From positions 5,084,001-5,148,000 of the forward strand of contig NZ_CP063458.1 in the NCBI RefSeq assembly GCF_015169395.1: a DNA stretch of 64,000 bases, read 5' to 3'. The stretch is from Humisphaera borealis (GTDB lineage: Bacteria; Planctomycetota; Phycisphaerae; Tepidisphaerales; Tepidisphaeraceae). Below are positions 28,217-36,556 of this stretch, one piece after another. Made by a program: the position numbers and the translations under genes. How positions within the stretch are numbered: the stretch's first letter is position 1; each line of letters opens with the position of its first letter. Under the pieces are notes generated by a model. That model saw only the letters and a list, made by a program, of their open reading frames with translations. It searched no databases and was not told the DNA's origin.

Positions 28217-29686
28217 ATGTCGATCACCCGCCGTAACGCCCTCAAGTCCGCAGCATGTGGCTTTGGCTACATGGCGTTGCAGAACCTGATCGCCCGCAAC
28301 GCCTCGGCGGCGAACGCCGTGGCCGGGCTTGGCGGCACCATGTCAGCGGCCGGGTCCGTAGCCGGTGCCGCGAACCCGCTCGCCGCTCGCATGCCGCACC
28401 TGCCGGCACGTGCCAAGCGCGTCATCTTCCTGTTCATGCAGGGCGGCGTCAGCCATGTCGATTCGTTCGACTACAAGCCGGCGCTCTTCAAGCGCAACGG
28501 CGAATCGATGCCGTTCAACGACGCCCGCACCATTGCCAAGACCGGCAACCGCAACACTAACGAACGCGTCATGCAGCCGCTCTGGAAGTTCAACCAGTAC
28601 GGCCAGACCGGCCGCTGGGCGAGCGAGCTCTTCCCGCACATCAATCAGCACATCGACGACCTTACCTTCTGCCACTCGCTCCACACCGACGGTGTCGCTC
28701 ACGGGCCGGCAACATTGTTCCTGCACTGCGGATCGACTCAGTTCATCCGTCCGTCGATGGGCTCGTGGATCCTCTACGGCTTGGGGACCGAGAACGAGAA
28801 CCTGCCCGGCTTCGTCAGCATCGCTCCGAGCCCCGGCAACGGCGGCCCGCGCAATTACGGCAACGCGTTCCTGCCGCCGGTCTACCAGGGCACCGCCGTC
28901 GGCAAGGCCGGCGCGGCGGCGAGCGAACTGACCATCCGCAACCTGACCGGCAAGCTCACCAGCGCCGACCAGCAGACCCGGTTCGACCTCATCCGCGAGC
29001 TCAACGCGCAGCAGATTTCCCGCACGCCCGGCGACGCCGAGCTGGAAGCGGTCATCAACAGCTACGAACTGGCGTGGAAGATGCAGATGAACGCACCCGA
29101 CGTGCTCGATCTGTCGCGCGAAAGCCAAGCGACCCAGGACCTCTACGGCATCGGCACCAAGCCGACCGACACCTACGGCCGTCAATGCCTGATGGCCCGC
29201 CGGCTCGTCGAGTCGGGCGTGCGGTATGTGCAGGTGACGTACGGCGACGCCTCGGCCAACCCGGCGTGGGACCAGCACAGCAACCTCCCGAAGCACGGCG
29301 AGCACGCCCGCGCGGTAGACAAGCCGATCGCCGGCCTGCTTGCGGACCTCAAGAGCCGCGGGTTGCTCGAAGATACGCTCGTCTGGTGGGGCGGCGAGTT
29401 CGGCCGAACCCCCTACGCCGAGAAAAACGGCACCGGCCGCGACCACAACCCCAACGGCTTCACCCAGTGGATGTGCGGTGCAGGCGTCAAGCCCGGCTTC
29501 AGCTACGGCGCGACCGACGAGTTCGGCCACTACGCCGTCGAGAACAAAGTCCACATGCACGACCTGCACGCGACGATCCTGCACGCGCTGGGCCTGGACC
29601 ACGAGAAGCTCACGTACAAATACGCCGGCCGTGATTTCCGCCTGACGGACGTCTACGGGCACGTGGTGAAGGATTTGCTCTCGTGA
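28217..29686 (+). CDS. DUF1501 protein, Tat-exported
   Basis: 489 residues from ATG 28217 with AAGGA seven bases upstream. The N-terminus is a twin-arginine type signal (ITRRNALKSAACGFG), then an Ala-rich leader. The body is the DUF1501 fold, related to alkaline phosphatase/sulfatase-like proteins: FLFMQGGVSHVDSFDYKPAL, 'GVRYVQVTYGD', LEDTLVWWGGEFGRTPYAEK, 'GRDHNPNGFTQWMCGAGVK' and 'VHMHDLHATILHALGLDHEKLT' (split). It forms the standard pair with the upstream PSCyt1/DUF1549/DUF1553 protein. Joint export and joint action on a polysaccharide or ester substrate is inferred from the recurring pairing. Confidence 0.93.
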   Translation: MSITRRNALKSAACGFGYMALQNLIARNASAANAVAGLGGTMSAAGSVAGAANPLAARMPHLPARAKRVIFLFMQGGVSHVDSFDYKPALFKRNGESMPFNDARTIAKTGNRNTNERVMQPLWKFNQYGQTGRWASELFPHINQHIDDLTFCHSLHTDGVAHGPATLFLHCGSTQFIRPSMGSWILYGLGTENENLPGFVSIAPSPGNGGPRNYGNAFLPPVYQGTAVGKAGAAASELTIRNLTGKLTSADQQTRFDLIRELNAQQISRTPGDAELEAVINSYELAWKMQMNAPDVLDLSRESQATQDLYGIGTKPTDTYGRQCLMARRLVESGVRYVQVTYGDASANPAWDQHSNLPKHGEHARAVDKPIAGLLADLKSRGLLEDTLVWWGGEFGRTPYAEKNGTGRDHNPNGFTQWMCGAGVKPGFSYGATDEFGHYAVENKVHMHDLHATILHALGLDHEKLTYKYAGRDFRLTDVYGHVVKDLLS

Positions 29687-29706
29687 TGACTGGTCCCCGA
29701 TGCCCG

Positions 29707-29892
29707 CGCTCCGCTCCGTGTCGCGGCTAACCGCGACGGTTGGTTCTGTAGGGTCCGCCTTGGCGGACGCGACGGCTCGCATATTCGGCGGCGTGTCGGC
29801 TGGGAAGAAGTGTCGCCTACGAAGGTTCCGCGTCCGCCAAGGCGGACCCTACAAGCGGACCGCGCCGGTTAGCCGCGACGCGGAGCGGAGCG
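29707..29892. repeat. 186-bp doubly nested inverted repeat (family B copy 1)
   Basis: Outer imperfect arms (29707-29740 and 29859-29892) surround a perfect 25-bp inverted repeat (29747-29771 and 29829-29853). That repeat's arm contains the hairpin GTCCGCCTTGGCGGAC. The outer arm contains a second hairpin, CGCGGCTAACCGCG. It lies between the DUF1501 stop and the sigma factor gene. Confidence 0.85.
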
Positions 29893-29995
29893 TGGGTCGC
29901 GCGACACAACTCCCTTTGGAATAAGCATTGGTCGCACATTCCCGCTGCCGCTGTAATGGAAGCAAACGTCGCGCATCTCCCCACAGAGGACTTGG

Positions 29996-30637
29996 TTGCT
30001 GAACGAAGCCCAACGACAGCAGATCGAATCCCTCTACCGCCGCTACGGAAAAGGCGTCGGCAGTTATGTGCTGACGCGCACCGGCGACCGGCACCTGGCC
30101 GAATCGATTACCGCCCGGGCGTTTCTGATCGTCGTCCGGCGGTTTGAGCAGTGCACGGGCAACCTGGTCGCCTGGCTCTGGTCGATCGTGCGGTCGGAAC
30201 TGGCGCGTCACTTTCGCGATCGCAAGGTGCATGAGCCGCTCGCCGGGCTGTCGTCGCGAGGAACGACGAAGGGTCGCAACGGGCAGGACGGTCCAGTTGA
30301 CCCGTCCGACGTCGATGCCGATCCGGCCCGCCGGGCAGAGCAGGCCGACATGGCCGAGCGGACGCGATGGGCATTGGAACAGCTCGACGAGCCGGCCCAT
30401 TCGCTGGTGTATATGAAGTTTTTCCTCGAAATGTCGAGCACCGACATCGCCGAGGCGATGGGAATGACGCCCGGGAACGTGGGCGTGAGTTGCCACCGGG
30501 CGCTCAAGAAGTTGAAGGAGCTGATGGAGCCGACGGTAGCTGTGCAGGTATTCGCGACGGCTCGTCCGTCCGTCCGCGAAACGCCAGGAGAGCCCAGCGG
30601 CTCCGCCGCGGGACCGTCGCTCGCGACGGCAGTGTGA
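29996..30637 (+). CDS. ECF-type RNA polymerase sigma factor
   Basis: 213 residues from TTG 29996, with AGAGGA at a proper distance upstream; no ATG gives a complete region 2. Region 2 spans about residues 8-75 ('QQIESLYRRYGKGVGSYVL', 'NLVAWLWSIVRSELARHFRD'). A variable linker follows, then region 4 with its helix-turn-helix at about 125-185 ('MSSTDIAEAMGMTPGNVGVS', 'CHRALKKLKELM'). An extra 30-residue Ser/Ala-rich tail follows. The next gene encodes a single-pass membrane protein that may be its anti-sigma partner. The signal it answers to is unknown. Confidence 0.87.
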   Translation: MLNEAQRQQIESLYRRYGKGVGSYVLTRTGDRHLAESITARAFLIVVRRFEQCTGNLVAWLWSIVRSELARHFRDRKVHEPLAGLSSRGTTKGRNGQDGPVDPSDVDADPARRAEQADMAERTRWALEQLDEPAHSLVYMKFFLEMSSTDIAEAMGMTPGNVGVSCHRALKKLKELMEPTVAVQVFATARPSVRETPGEPSGSAAGPSLATAV

Positions 30638-30680
30638 GCGTTTGGTGTTCGATGTTCGGTGTCCGATGTTCGCGTTTGGT
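30638..30680. repeat. One-sided heptamer array (family D)
   Basis: About 40 bp of 7-bp units of the type GTTCGAT/GTTCGGT/GTCCGAT/GTTCGCG directly after the sigma factor stop and before the next gene. No facing array is seen, unlike other copies. Confidence 0.5.
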
Positions 30681-30688
30681 TGATTGCA

Positions 30689-31132
30689 ATGCCCTCCACC
30701 AAGACCATCTCCGCCCTCACCGAAGCCTGGCCGCAAGACCCGGCCAACTTCGAGTTGCAGTCGTTCGCGGCAACGCTGATCGACGAGCGGCCGGCGCTGG
30801 GCGCGCCGGCGCTGGACCGCATCGGGGCGCAGCTTTCGGAGGAACTCGACCGCCAGACGCGGCCGACGAATGTCATTCCTTCTCGCCCGATGCGCATCGC
30901 CGGGCGTATCTCCGGCGGAATGGCACCGGTCGGGCGGATGCTTGCGCCCTACGCTGCCGCGGCGTGCGTGCTCGTTGCGGCCGGTATTTGGTACGCCAAC
31001 CGATCGACAATCCCCACGTCCGTCCCGGCGAATCCGAACGGATCGCTCATCACGAACCAACCAAAGAATTGGCAGCCCGCCGAGCCTGAAGACGTGCCCG
31101 TTCAGCCTAAGCCGGCGCCCAAGGGTGGGTAA
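30689..31132 (+). CDS. Single-pass membrane protein, putative anti-sigma partner
   Basis: 147 residues from ATG 30689. The first 80 residues are soluble and helical (LTEAWPQDPANFELQSFAAT, 'ELDRQTRP'). One hydrophobic helix (about 92-108, 'APYAAAACVLVAAGIWYA') and a short Pro-rich outer tail follow. Its place 50 bp after an ECF sigma factor and its layout (cytoplasmic helix bundle, one helix, small outer part) fit an anti-sigma factor, but no ZAS motif (HxxxCxxC) is present, so this is inferred only. A GTG at 30659 is an alternative start. Confidence 0.6.
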   Translation: MPSTKTISALTEAWPQDPANFELQSFAATLIDERPALGAPALDRIGAQLSEELDRQTRPTNVIPSRPMRIAGRISGGMAPVGRMLAPYAAAACVLVAAGIWYANRSTIPTSVPANPNGSLITNQPKNWQPAEPEDVPVQPKPAPKGG

Positions 31133-31502
31133 GCAGGTTACTCAGCTGACGTCATCGCGGTGTCCCACGCCGGTATCTGAGGTACTCCCAAGACCCGTAT
31201 TCGTCGGGCAAGCGCGTTAGAATCCAAGCCTTCGCGAGTACGCTCAGACACCGGCGTTGATGTGTGTACTGCCGAATCGCGCTCTGTACCGCGAAGCCCC
31301 TGTTCGTGCATTCCTCACCAGATTCTCATCAACTTGACTTCACCCCGCACGTAAGTAGAAGCAGCGTACCGGATGTTCGAAACGAGCCCTCCGCGCGGTG
31401 ATTTTCGGCCGAGCGGTTAGAGTCGTTGCGGTCAGACGTCCGACACTCATTCGACAACCGACCCAAGGCCGCAACATGCTTACGGCCACCAGGAGACGTG
31501 CT
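31133..31502. other. Spacer before the Tol-like gene set, possible promoter
   Basis: 370 bp without a credible gene. It contains a possible sigma-70-type pair, TTGACT (31334-31339) and TAGAAG (31356-31361) with 16-bp spacing, about 140 bp before the TPR gene. The match is moderate and planctomycete promoters are poorly known. Otherwise nothing recognisable. Confidence 0.3.
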
Positions 31503-34500
31503 ATGTGCAGGCTGACGGAGCGGCTTCGCGGGGCGTGGGCTAAGCGGGCCATCACGCACGCTGCAGTATCGGCGTTGTCTGTCGGCGCGGTAGTGTCGGC
31601 GATGCACGTTGTGCCCGTCGCCGCGTTCGCCCAGCAGCCTGCCGGCGCGGCGGAAGTCAATCCGGCCCAGAAGCTGCTTTTGCAGGCCGCCGGTCGATTC
31701 GGCCGGGGGTTGTTTCGTCCCGCCGCCGGCGATTACGAATCGTTCCTCAAGCAGTTCCCCCAGCACGCCGAAGCCACCAATGCCCGCTACGCCCTGGCGA
31801 TCTGTCACTACCGATTAAACGAGTTCGACAAGGCCGTCCCGCTGCTGGAACAGGTGCTCGCCGATGCCAAGTTCGCCCAGCGCGATGAAGCGACGGCGGT
31901 GCTCGGGCATGCCAACCTTTCGTCGCAGAAGTATGACGCCGCGATCGCCGCTTTCGACAAGCTGCTGACGAACTTCCCACAGAGCAAGCACGCCGAGGGT
32001 GCTTCGCTGAACAAGGCGCAGACCCTCTACCTGGCGACCAAATACGACGCAGCGGCCAAGGCCGCCGACGCCTTTCTGAAGGCGTATCCCGCCTCGGCAG
32101 ATCGGCCGACGGCGCTGTATTTCAAGGGCCTCAGCGAGAAGGCGCTCGACCAGAACGCCGCCGCGGCAACGACCCTGTCGGGCCTGCTCAAGGAACAACC
32201 CGAAACCCGGTTCAAGCTCGATGCGCTGCTGGTGCTCGGCCAGGCCTTGGAAGGGGACAACAAGCTGCCGGAGGCGGCGGCGACGTTCAAGCAGATGCTC
32301 GACGCCGCGCCCGCCATCCGCCAGCCCGATGCCCACTACAGCCTGGGCGCGGTGCTCTACCGGCTCGGCAAATACGAAGACGCGTCGAAGGAGTTCTCGG
32401 CGGTCCTGTCCAAGAGCCCCGAAGGCCCGTACGCCAAGGCCGCCAAGCTGCAGCTCGGCCTGTCGCAACTGGCAGGCGGCAAGACGGCCGATGCGAAAAA
32501 GACACTCTCCGCCGTCGCCAAAGAAGACGCCCCCAACGCGCCCGCCGCCCGGTACGGCCTGGCGCAGTGCGACATTGCCGACAAGAAGTTCGACGTGGCG
32601 CTAGCGACCCTGACGGAACTCGCCGCCGTCCAACCGCCGCCGGCCAATCTCGCGCAGATCGCCCTCGATCGCGGCATCTGCCTGGCCGAACTGGGCAAGC
32701 ATCAGGAGGCGGCCGATGTGTTCGGAAAACTCGCCGCCGACGCCAAGTCGCCGCGCCTTGCCGAGGCGCAATACCGTCAGGCGTTCAGCCTGCACAAGCT
32801 TAGCCAGTTCGAGCCGAGCCACGCGGTCTGCATGAAGCTGATCGCCGCCGGCGACGCCGTTCCGGCCGAGTTCCGCGGCGCGATCGCCGATCTGGATGCC
32901 GAGAACCTCTTCCTGCTCGCCAGGTACGATGACGCGGCCAAGGCGTACACGGCGCTCGACGCTGCCAGCAAAGACGACGACGCCAGGACGCGTTACGCCT
33001 TCCGGCTGGGCCAGTGCGCCTACTCGACGGGTGACTACGTCAAGGCCGTCACACTGCTGACGCCACTGGCCGAGAAGCCGGAGGTGAAGGGGGATGAGAC
33101 GCTCGGCCGGGCGGTGTTCCTGCTCGGCGATGCGTTGTTGCAGCAGGCGAAGTTTGCCGAGGCGGCCGACGCGTTCGGCAAGTTCCTCGCCACCACCAAA
33201 ACCGCCGAGAAATCCGACAAGCAGGAAGCCCAGTACAAGCAGGCCGTCGCGCTGCTGCGCGGAGCGAGCCAGGGGCAGCCGGCCCCGGCAACCGTCAAGC
33301 CGCTGCTGGCCACCGTAGCCGCCGGCCCCGAGACGTCGCAGTGGACGGCGCGGGCGAACTTCGAGCTCGGTCAGCTCGCGTATCAATCGAAGCCGCCGGC
33401 ACTGGACGTCGCCGCGAGTCATCTGAAGAAGGTGATGGCGTTCGACGCCGGCAAGCCACCCGAAGATCTGGCCGGCCCGGCGTTGTATCTGCTCGGCTGG
33501 TGCGATTACGACGGCAAGAAGTTCGCCGAAGCCGCCGCCAAGTGGGGCGATCTGCTCGCCAAGTACCCCAAGGCGACCGTCGCCCCCGATGCGGCGTTTC
33601 ATCGCGGCGTCGCGCTGCGAGATGCCGGCGAAAATGAAAAGGCCCTCGAAGCGCTGACCGCGTACGCCAAGGGCTATCCCCAGGGTCAGTACGCGTTCAA
33701 GTGCAAGCAGCTCGCGGCAGCGTGCCTGACGTCGCTCAAGCGCGAGCCCGAAGCCAAGGCGATGCTCGCCACCCTCGCCGACGACAAGGCCGGCGTGACC
33801 GACGCCGTGCTGTACGACCTGGCGTGGGCGCAGAAGGGGACGAAAGATGACGCCGGCGCGGCCAAGAGCTACCGCCGTCTGATCGCCGACTTCCCGCAGA
33901 GTAAGCTCGCCCCGGCCGCCAAAGCGGAGCTGGCCGAGTTCCTGTTCAACGACAAGAAGTACGCGGAGGCGGCTGAACTACTGGAGCCGGTCGTCGCGGC
34001 GAAAGACGTCGATGCCAAGGTTCGCTCGTCGGCGGCGTACCGACTGGCGCTCTGCTACGAAAAGCTCGAGAAGGCCGACAAGGCCGCCGCCACGTTCGCG
34101 ATGTACGCGGCCGAGTTCGGCGGCAGCGACGAGCTGGGCGGCACGGCGCTGCTGCAGGCCGGCAGCAATCACGCCTCGCTCGGCCGGTACGAAGAGGCGA
34201 TCAAGTCGCTCGCCGAGATGCTCAAGAAGTTCCCGGCGCACCCGCAGGCGAACATCGCCCAGTTGAAGCTCGCCGAGGCCTACGCCGACGCCGGCCGGTT
34301 CCCCGAGGCGCTGGCAGCGCACCAGGCGTTTTTGCAGAAGTACCCGAAGGACCCGTTCGCGTTCCGCTCGCAGTTCGGCGTCGGCTGGGCGCTGCAGAAC
34401 CAGAAGCAGTACGAAGAAGCCCGCAAGGCGTACACCAAGGTGACCGCAAGCAACAACGGCGAAACCGCCGCCCGGGCCCAGTTCCAGATCGGCGACAGCC

Positions 34501-34736
34501 TGCTGACCGAAGGCAAGTTCGAGGAAGCGGCGCTGGCGTTCCTGGTCGTCGAAGACGTCTACGCCTACCCCGTCTGGTCGGCCCGCGCACTGTACGGCGC
34601 GGGCTTGGCGTTCGAGCAGCTCAAACAACCCGACATGGCCCGGCAGCAGTTCGAGACGATCCTCAAGAAGTACAAAGACCAGGCCGACGAGGCCAAGCTG
34701 GCGCAGACGAAGCTGAACGAGTTAAAGAAAGGCTGA
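31503..34736 (+). CDS. Large exported TPR-repeat protein
   Basis: 1077 residues from ATG 31503, preferred over upstream ATGs because AGGAG precedes it at seven bases. A signal peptide ends near 'PVAAFAQQ'. The rest is an array of about 20-25 tetratricopeptide-like helices of the YbgF/BamD kind, for example 'AEATNARYALAICHYRLNEF', 'DAHYSLGAVLYRLGKYEDAS' and 'ARAQFQIGDSLLTEGKFEEA'. Such periplasmic solenoids bind partners of Tol-Pal or Bam-type complexes. It is followed by exbB-, exbD-like and PD40 genes on the same strand, so a role in a Tol-like envelope machine is likely. Very Ala/Lys-rich. Confidence 0.88.
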   Translation: MCRLTERLRGAWAKRAITHAAVSALSVGAVVSAMHVVPVAAFAQQPAGAAEVNPAQKLLLQAAGRFGRGLFRPAAGDYESFLKQFPQHAEATNARYALAICHYRLNEFDKAVPLLEQVLADAKFAQRDEATAVLGHANLSSQKYDAAIAAFDKLLTNFPQSKHAEGASLNKAQTLYLATKYDAAAKAADAFLKAYPASADRPTALYFKGLSEKALDQNAAAATTLSGLLKEQPETRFKLDALLVLGQALEGDNKLPEAAATFKQMLDAAPAIRQPDAHYSLGAVLYRLGKYEDASKEFSAVLSKSPEGPYAKAAKLQLGLSQLAGGKTADAKKTLSAVAKEDAPNAPAARYGLAQCDIADKKFDVALATLTELAAVQPPPANLAQIALDRGICLAELGKHQEAADVFGKLAADAKSPRLAEAQYRQAFSLHKLSQFEPSHAVCMKLIAAGDAVPAEFRGAIADLDAENLFLLARYDDAAKAYTALDAASKDDDARTRYAFRLGQCAYSTGDYVKAVTLLTPLAEKPEVKGDETLGRAVFLLGDALLQQAKFAEAADAFGKFLATTKTAEKSDKQEAQYKQAVALLRGASQGQPAPATVKPLLATVAAGPETSQWTARANFELGQLAYQSKPPALDVAASHLKKVMAFDAGKPPEDLAGPALYLLGWCDYDGKKFAEAAAKWGDLLAKYPKATVAPDAAFHRGVALRDAGENEKALEALTAYAKGYPQGQYAFKCKQLAAACLTSLKREPEAKAMLATLADDKAGVTDAVLYDLAWAQKGTKDDAGAAKSYRRLIADFPQSKLAPAAKAELAEFLFNDKKYAEAAELLEPVVAAKDVDAKVRSSAAYRLALCYEKLEKADKAAATFAMYAAEFGGSDELGGTALLQAGSNHASLGRYEEAIKSLAEMLKKFPAHPQANIAQLKLAEAYADAGRFPEALAAHQAFLQKYPKDPFAFRSQFGVGWALQNQKQYEEARKAYTKVTASNNGETAARAQFQIGDSLLTEGKFEEAALAFLVVEDVYAYPVWSARALYGAGLAFEQLKQPDMARQQFETILKKYKDQADEAKLAQTKLNELKKG

Positions 34737-34745
34737 AGAAGAAGG

Positions 34746-34986
34746 GATCACCACGGAGGCACGGAGACACGGAGGGCAACTTGAAGCACGTTGCCATGAG
34801 CTTAGGCAAGACTGCTCTGAAGATAGGATGAGATGAACGCCAAGCCGCCAGGCGTTCGAGAACAGATGAAGAGGTCGGCATTGGATTTCTTGGCGATTTG
34901 GCGTCTTGGCGTTCGTCTGAAAACCGTTTGGATCAGCGCATCGAACGTCGAGTTTACCTCCGTGTCTCCGTGCCTCCGTGGTGATC
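34746..34986. repeat. 241-bp inverted repeat with CACGGAG units (family E)
   Basis: Perfect 30-bp outer inverted repeat (34746-34775 and 34957-34986) composed of three CACGGAG-type units at an 8-bp period. A second inverted pair with GCCAAG/CTTGGC units lies inside (about 34832-34919). It fills the gap between the TPR gene and exbB. Similar CACGGAG repeats are known from several unrelated bacterial genomes. Confidence 0.85.
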
Positions 34987-35029
34987 TTCGTTTTCGACTT
35001 CGCCCGGGTTTCACAACGAGAGTGACCGC

Positions 35030-35893
35030 ATGTTTGTAGGTTCCCGAACGAAAAAATCCCGAAGACGCCTTCGCCTCCCGCCGGCGGCGATGGGTGTGTT
35101 TGCCGTGCTGGCGATCGGCATCGCGGCGATGGCGCAGGTGAAGGACGCCGCGCCCGCCGCTGGCACGCAGCCCGCCGCCGCTGCGCCCGCGGCACCCGCC
35201 GTCAAAGCGGCCGACCAGCCGGACCCTTCCTTGTGGGAACTGCACAACAAGGGCGGCAAGGTCATGTGGGCCCTGGACCTGTGCAGCATCCTGGCACTGG
35301 CGATCATCTTCGAGCGGTTCTTTTCGCTCCGCCGCAGCCGGGTGCTGCCGACGGGTTTCATGGCGGGTTTGAAGGCCGTCTACCGCGACCCCGTGGAAGA
35401 TCGCGAAAAGGCGATCAACTACTGCAAGGCCAACGAGTCGGCGATGTCGCGGATGGTGGTGGCATTTATCCGCCGACTGCCGCGCGGGTTTGCCTCCGCC
35501 GAGAAGGCGCTCGAAGACGCCGGCGGCAACGAGGCGTTGCGGCTGCGGGCGAACCTCCGCGTCTTCTACGCGATCGGATCGGTCGCAACACTGCTGGGTC
35601 TGATCGGCACGATCGCCGGCATGATCAAGGCGTTCATGCAGACCGCCAAGGCCGGCGACGCCGAGAACAAGGTGCAGCTTCTGTCCGAAGGCATCTACGA
35701 GGCCATGGTCTGCACCTTCGGCGGGCTCGCCGTAGCGATCCTGGTGACGTCGTTCTACTACTACTTCATCGGCCGGATCGAATCGCTCATCACCCAGATC
35801 AACGACGAGCTGACGAGCTTCGCCGAAGAGTATGGCCTGGCCCCAGAAACCGAAGACGAACTGGCGACGACTGGCTCGCTGCCGCGACTGTGA
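35030..35893 (+). CDS. exbB: MotA/TolQ/ExbB-type proton channel protein
   Basis: 287 residues with an N-terminal hydrophobic segment (about 20-35), a Pro/Ala-rich periplasmic stretch and the ExbB/TolQ core. The core has one helix at 'VMWALDLCSILALAIIFERF', a cytoplasmic region, and two helices at 'RVFYAIGSVATLLGLIGTIAGMI' and 'GIYEAMVCTFGGLAVAILVTSF' (each split). The conserved GTIxGMI and AMxxTxxGL patterns are present. It forms the inner-membrane proton channel with the ExbD/TolR protein encoded next. The symbol denotes family; the role may be Tol-like because of the TPR and PD40 neighbours. Confidence 0.88.
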   Translation: MFVGSRTKKSRRRLRLPPAAMGVFAVLAIGIAAMAQVKDAAPAAGTQPAAAAPAAPAVKAADQPDPSLWELHNKGGKVMWALDLCSILALAIIFERFFSLRRSRVLPTGFMAGLKAVYRDPVEDREKAINYCKANESAMSRMVVAFIRRLPRGFASAEKALEDAGGNEALRLRANLRVFYAIGSVATLLGLIGTIAGMIKAFMQTAKAGDAENKVQLLSEGIYEAMVCTFGGLAVAILVTSFYYYFIGRIESLITQINDELTSFAEEYGLAPETEDELATTGSLPRL

Positions 35894-35900
35894 GTCGCCT

Positions 35901-36008
35901 GTCACTTGTCACTTGTCACTTGTCACTTGTCACTTGTCACTTGTCACTTGCGACAGACCAATGACGAGTGACAAGTAACAAGTAACCAGTGACCAGTGAC
36001 AAATGACA
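35901..36008. repeat. Facing heptamer arrays between exbB and exbD (family D)
   Basis: Seven exact GTCACTT units (35901-35949), a short loop, then about six units of the complementary type (GTGACAA, GTAACAA, GTGACCA; 35962-36008). The RNA would fold into a long imperfect hairpin. It occupies nearly the whole exbB-exbD gap. Confidence 0.85.
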
Positions 36009-36015
36009 CTACCTT

Positions 36016-36444
36016 ATGCGTATCCACGACCCCATCTCCGAAGCCGATGAGCCGTTCAACCTGATTCCGTTGACGGACATGGTCTTCAACCTGCTCATCT
36101 TCTTCATGGCCGCGACGACGTTCGCGCAGGTGGAGCGGGAGATGGGCGTGAAGCTGCCGCGGGCGACGAGCTTCGCCAGCATGTCGGCGGCGCCGCAGCA
36201 GCTCGTCATCAATATCACCGACGCCGGCGAGCCGATCGTCGCCAAGAAGAAGTACGACCTTGTCGGCCTGGCGCAGTTGCTCAAATCGGTTGTCGAGAAG
36301 AACCCGAATGCCAGTGTCATCATCCGGGCTGATGAACGCGGACTGGTGAAGGGTTTTGCCCAGGTGCTGGACGTCTGCAAGCGGTCCGGCGTGAACGAGG
36401 CGAAGATCGGCTATATGTCGGGCGCGGGGAGTGCTGGGAACTGA
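36016..36444 (+). CDS. exbD: ExbD/TolR-type membrane protein
   Basis: 142 residues. A short cytoplasmic N-terminus and one transmembrane helix with the proton-carrying Asp ('NLIPLTDMVFNLLIFFMAAT', Asp in PLTD) are followed by the periplasmic domain ('LVINITDAGEPIVAKKKYDL', 'NASVIIRADERGLVKGFAQV', 'KIGYMSGAG'). It should couple the ExbB-type channel to an envelope partner. The start ATG lies directly after the heptamer array, with no strong ribosome-binding site visible, so translation may depend on the upstream gene. Confidence 0.9.
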   Translation: MRIHDPISEADEPFNLIPLTDMVFNLLIFFMAATTFAQVEREMGVKLPRATSFASMSAAPQQLVINITDAGEPIVAKKKYDLVGLAQLLKSVVEKNPNASVIIRADERGLVKGFAQVLDVCKRSGVNEAKIGYMSGAGSAGN

Positions 36445-36452
36445 ACGATTCC

Positions 36453-36532
36453 TGTGGCATGGGCATGTATTCATGCCCGTGTCTTTTTCGCGCGACCGGC
36501 CAACACGGGCATGAGTACATGCCCATGCCACA
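36453..36532. repeat. Twin-hairpin inverted repeat, family A copy 6
   Basis: 80 bp with 30-bp arms (36453-36482 and 36503-36532), 29 of 30 positions matching. Each arm folds as GGGCATG/CATGCCC. It lies between exbD and the giant PD40 gene. Confidence 0.85.
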
Positions 36533-36556
36533 AAGTCGAATAACCCGAGGTGCAAC

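Noticed and set aside
35901-35949. Seven GTCACTT units considered as a CRISPR or coding tandem repeat
   Set aside because: Units are only 7 bp with no spacers; it is one side of a facing heptamer array.
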